Origin: Bacillota bacterium
Lineage (GTDB): Bacteria > Bacillota > Limnochordia > DTU080 > JAAYLA01
NCBI GenBank assembly: GCA_012522135.1
Contig: JAAYLA010000376.1
Coordinates: forward strand, 1 to 43,066
DNA length: 43,066 bases
Direction of reading: 5' to 3'
The notes under the pieces are model-generated. The model did not search any database and was not told where the DNA came from. It saw only the letters and a program-made list of their open reading frames with translations. The position numbers were made by a program, and so were the translations under genes. Positions within the stretch are counted from its first letter, which is position 1. Each line of letters opens with the position of its first letter. This document shows, piece after piece, positions 40,913 to 43,066 of the stretch.

Positions 40913-41837
40913 CGGCTTTCCCTCCCCACGCTGCGGGCAGCTTGCCGCCTTCGTCGAGCGCCCGGTTGATGGCAGCCCTAGCCTCTTGCGCTGCACGCGC
41001 CTGTGCCTCGTGGGGTCTTAGGTGGGGCGCCTTTTCGTATGCGTACATAATTGCACGGGATGAGTTGATGAGCGCGCCGTAGCCCTGCTCGTCGAAGGCA
41101 GGCACCACATCCCGAGCCGCGGCACCTTGGGCGCCGAAACCGGGGACGAGAAAAAGCGTGCTCGGCATCAACGAGCGGAGCCGGGCCAGCTCCTCCGGAT
41201 ACGTCGCGCCCACTACCGCGCCGACCGCCCCGAAGCCGCGATCGCCTTTTTCGTCGTTCCAGCTTTCCACCGCCAGGCCGACGTGCTCGAAAACGGGCCG
41301 GCCGGCCGCCACCAGGTCTTGAAACCGGCCCGAGGAAGGATTTGACGTTTTCACCAGGACGAAAATGCCCCTGCCCCTGTCGCGGCAGCGGGCGATGAAC
41401 GGCTTGATCCCGTCCTCGCCTAAGTACGGATTGACGGTCAGGGCATCGGCGGCCAGGGGGCCGTCCTCCAAATATGCTGTTGCGTACGCCTCGGCCGTAG
41501 AACCGATATCGTTTCGCTTGCCGTCGGCGATGACGATCAGGTCTTTCGCCCGGGCGGCTGCGACGATCCGCTCTAAAGCCCGCAGTCCGTGCGACCCGTA
41601 CCGTTCGAAGTAGGCCAGCTGGGGTTTCACCGCCACCGCGTAATCGGCTGTCGCTTCGATCAGCTCCAGGCCGAAGCAGGTAAGGGCGCGCTCTGCCACC
41701 TCGAGATAGGTGCCTCCGGCCGCTTCAGCCTGCTGCAAAATCTCCCGGGGCAATCGCTCGAGACTCGGGTCGATGCCCACCACGAGAACGCTCCGTTTCC
41801 GGTCGACAGCAGCCAACACACGATCCGCAAACATCAT
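40905..41837 (-). CDS. pyrF: Orotidine 5'-phosphate decarboxylase, type 2
   Basis: Final step to UMP. 310 aa from the ATG at 41837 (a second ATG is at 41834; AAGGT upstream). It is the longer type 2 OMPDC: VVGIDPSLERLP at the N-terminus, AVKPQLAYFERYG, IADGKRNDIGSTA with the catalytic Lys and Asp, FVLVKTSNPSS, and LVPGFGAQGA with the phosphate-binding residues. B. subtilis has the short type 1 of about 240 aa; type 2 is common in Actinobacteria and many Clostridia. The C-terminal 45 residues are Ala/Glu-rich helix. Confidence 0.95.
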   Translation of the reverse strand: MMFADRVLAAVDRKRSVLVVGIDPSLERLPREILQQAEAAGGTYLEVAERALTCFGLELIEATADYAVAVKPQLAYFERYGSHGLRALERIVAAARAKDLIVIADGKRNDIGSTAEAYATAYLEDGPLAADALTVNPYLGEDGIKPFIARCRDRGRGIFVLVKTSNPSSGRFQDLVAAGRPVFEHVGLAVESWNDEKGDRGFGAVGAVVGATYPEELARLRSLMPSTLFLVPGFGAQGAAARDVVPAFDEQGYGALINSSRAIMYAYEKAPHLRPHEAQARAAQEARAAINRALDEGGKLPAAWGGKAGG

Positions 41838-41842
41838 TTCGC

Positions 41843-43066
41843 CTACCTTCCCGCCTCGTACTGCACCCGGCCACCGATGACCGTGGCCCGCACCTTGCCC
41901 GTAAGCTCGACGCCGAGGAACGGATGGTTCGCGGCCCGGGACGCCTGTTCCTCCCGGGTCGGCGTCCATTGGCGGGCGGGATCGAAGACGACCAGGTCCG
42001 CAGGTGCCCCTTCCTGAACGCCGGCATACGCCAGGTTGAACGCCTTGGCGGGGCTGGAGGTCAGTCTCCGAAGGAGCGTGCCCTCCTCGATAAGGCCCGG
42101 CCGCACGAGCTCCGACCAAAGCGCGGCGAAGGCATGCTCCGCTCCGGCCGCGCCGAAGGGAGCAAAGTCGAACTCAACTACTTTTTCTTCACTTGTGTAA
42201 GGGGTGTGATCCGTGACGATGGCATCGATCACTCCGCTGCGCACCCCTTCGATGAGGGCCCGCCGGTCGTCATCGCTTCCCAAAGGTGGCCACACCTTGA
42301 GCGACGTGTCGTACGAGCCGAGGGATTCGTCGGTACGCACAAGGTGCAGCCAGCTCACTTCGGCCGTCACGTTCCATCCTTGCGCCTTCGCCTCGGCGAT
42401 GCGGGCGACCGCCTTGGCCGTGGCGACCCGCTGTACGTGCAGCCGTCCTTCGGTTAGCCGGGCGAGCAAGAGATCGCGCAGGAGCATGGCTTCCTCCGCC
42501 TCGGCCGGCATCGCCCGCAGGCCGTAGACCGTCGGGTAATAGCCTTCCCACGCCGATGCGTTGCGGGAAAGGTACGGATCGACGGCGTCCGTCAAGAGGG
42601 GTACGCCCCACGGACGCAGGTAAAGTAGCGCCCGCCGCACAAGGCTCGTGTCGTGCACCGGCCGGCTGTCGCCGATGGCTACAGCGCCCGCTTCGGCTAG
42701 CTCTCCCCATTCCGTCGGTTCCTCCCCCTTGCGCGCCAACGTCAGGCACGCCGCGGGAAAAAGCCGAAGCGGCAGTGTCTCGCTGCGGGCGAGGAGCATG
42801 CGCACGTCGGCGGCATACTGCCTAGGCGGATCGGTATCGGGCATGACGATGGCCGTGCCGAATCCGCCGCGCACTAAGGCCCTCGCCAGACTATCCAGAC
42901 TCTCACGGGGCTCGTGGCCGGGCTCGCCCGCATGGACGTGCAGATCGATCAGTGCCGGAAAAACGACACATCCCGACGCATCGACTACCTGCTCCGCCTC
43001 CGTTTCCAACTCCGGGGCGATTGCCGCGATCTTTCCGTCCCGGCACAAAACGTCCAACACGTCGTC
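41843..43066 (-). CDS. pyrC: Dihydroorotase homologue, probably non-catalytic (partial at N-terminus)
   Basis: Class I dihydroorotase fold, 406+ aa, open at the right window edge, so the true start is outside. Counting from the Met at 43060, the metal site HVH (41-43) is kept and an Asp stands at 131, but the Arg that binds the substrate carboxylate (HLREPG in active enzymes) is Gly45. The His in the VAHCEE position is Thr157, the His in HVCHVST is Arg211 (HVQRVAT), and PHH before the Leu is WLH (237-239). KMNPPLR is KVWPPLG, and ATDHAPH is VTDHTPY (Asp284 kept). Such loss is known in PyrC'/PyrX proteins that support aspartate transcarbamoylase without catalysis. It lies 5 nt before pyrF. I keep the name pyrC by family only; pyrX may fit better. 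Confidence 0.85.
   Translation of the reverse strand, partial: DDVLDVLCRDGKIAAIAPELETEAEQVVDASGCVVFPALIDLHVHAGEPGHEPRESLDSLARALVRGGFGTAIVMPDTDPPRQYAADVRMLLARSETLPLRLFPAACLTLARKGEEPTEWGELAEAGAVAIGDSRPVHDTSLVRRALLYLRPWGVPLLTDAVDPYLSRNASAWEGYYPTVYGLRAMPAEAEEAMLLRDLLLARLTEGRLHVQRVATAKAVARIAEAKAQGWNVTAEVSWLHLVRTDESLGSYDTSLKVWPPLGSDDDRRALIEGVRSGVIDAIVTDHTPYTSEEKVVEFDFAPFGAAGAEHAFAALWSELVRPGLIEEGTLLRRLTSSPAKAFNLAYAGVQEGAPADLVVFDPARQWTPTREEQASRAANHPFLGVELTGKVRATVIGGRVQYEAGR

Noticed and set aside
1-43066. CRISPR arrays, complete insertion sequences, rRNA genes
   Set aside because: No regularly spaced repeats, transposase frames or rRNA sequence were seen.

Overview
The window is a GC-rich chromosomal segment from a spore-lineage member of the Bacillota (Firmicutes). 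The evidence for this is Spo0A, RemA, a PrkC-type PASTA kinase, RqcH, FakA, and a gene order that follows the Bacillus block yloA-yloB-yloC-remA-gmk-rpoZ-priA-def-fmt-rsmB-rlmN-prpC-prkC-rsgA-rpe-rpmB-yloV almost gene for gene. Several traits are more actinobacterial or clostridial in flavour: an S13-like integration host factor (mIHF) beside remA/gmk, a SEDS glycosyltransferase and a PbpA-like transpeptidase between stp and prkC, and a type 2 OMP decarboxylase. This suggests a deep-branching, possibly thermophilic lineage, which is inference.

Region 1 (1-12000) reads mostly leftwards: fakA (cut by the window edge), a divergent rpmB, a MinD/ParA-like ATPase, a 0.6 kb gene-free stretch that looks like a large structured RNA with its own sigma-A promoter, then rpe, rsgA, prkC, a natural SEDS-PBP fusion gene, stp and rlmN. 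These genes link ribosome maturation with peptidoglycan synthesis and its Ser/Thr kinase/phosphatase control. Region 2 (11.7-13.3 kb) is a small island between rlmN and rsmB. It holds an orphan protein resembling a tyrosine-recombinase core-binding domain, tRNA-Pro(CGG), a small helical protein of unknown function, and a divergent spo0A.

Region 3 (13.4-25.7 kb, leftwards) is the housekeeping block yloB, yicC, mihF, remA, gmk, rpoZ, priA, def, fmt, a YugP-like peptidase and rsmB. A promoter followed by an intrinsic terminator precedes yicC and looks like an attenuator. rqcH and a TPR protein diverge at 25.7 kb. Genes that flank this block in Bacillus (coaBC, yloU/asp23, thiN, spoVM) are absent from their usual positions.

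Region 4 (27.7-37.9 kb) is de novo purine synthesis: purB-purL-purM-purN-purH-purD leftwards and purE-purK rightwards. Between the two arms is a paired PurBox operator with the 17-nt spacing known for PurR. purF, purC, purS and purQ are missing from the cluster. Region 5 (37.9 kb to the end, leftwards) is pyrimidine synthesis, pyrC-pyrF-pyrK-pyrD, followed by a DUF58 protein. The dihydroorotase homologue there has lost most of its metal and substrate ligands and is probably a non-catalytic partner of aspartate transcarbamoylase.

The observations most worth following up are the structured RNA candidate (about 2.73-3.22 kb), the SEDS-PBP single-chain fusion, the dead dihydroorotase, the Spo0A with an altered recognition helix, the yicC attenuator and the orphan core-binding-domain protein beside the tRNA.
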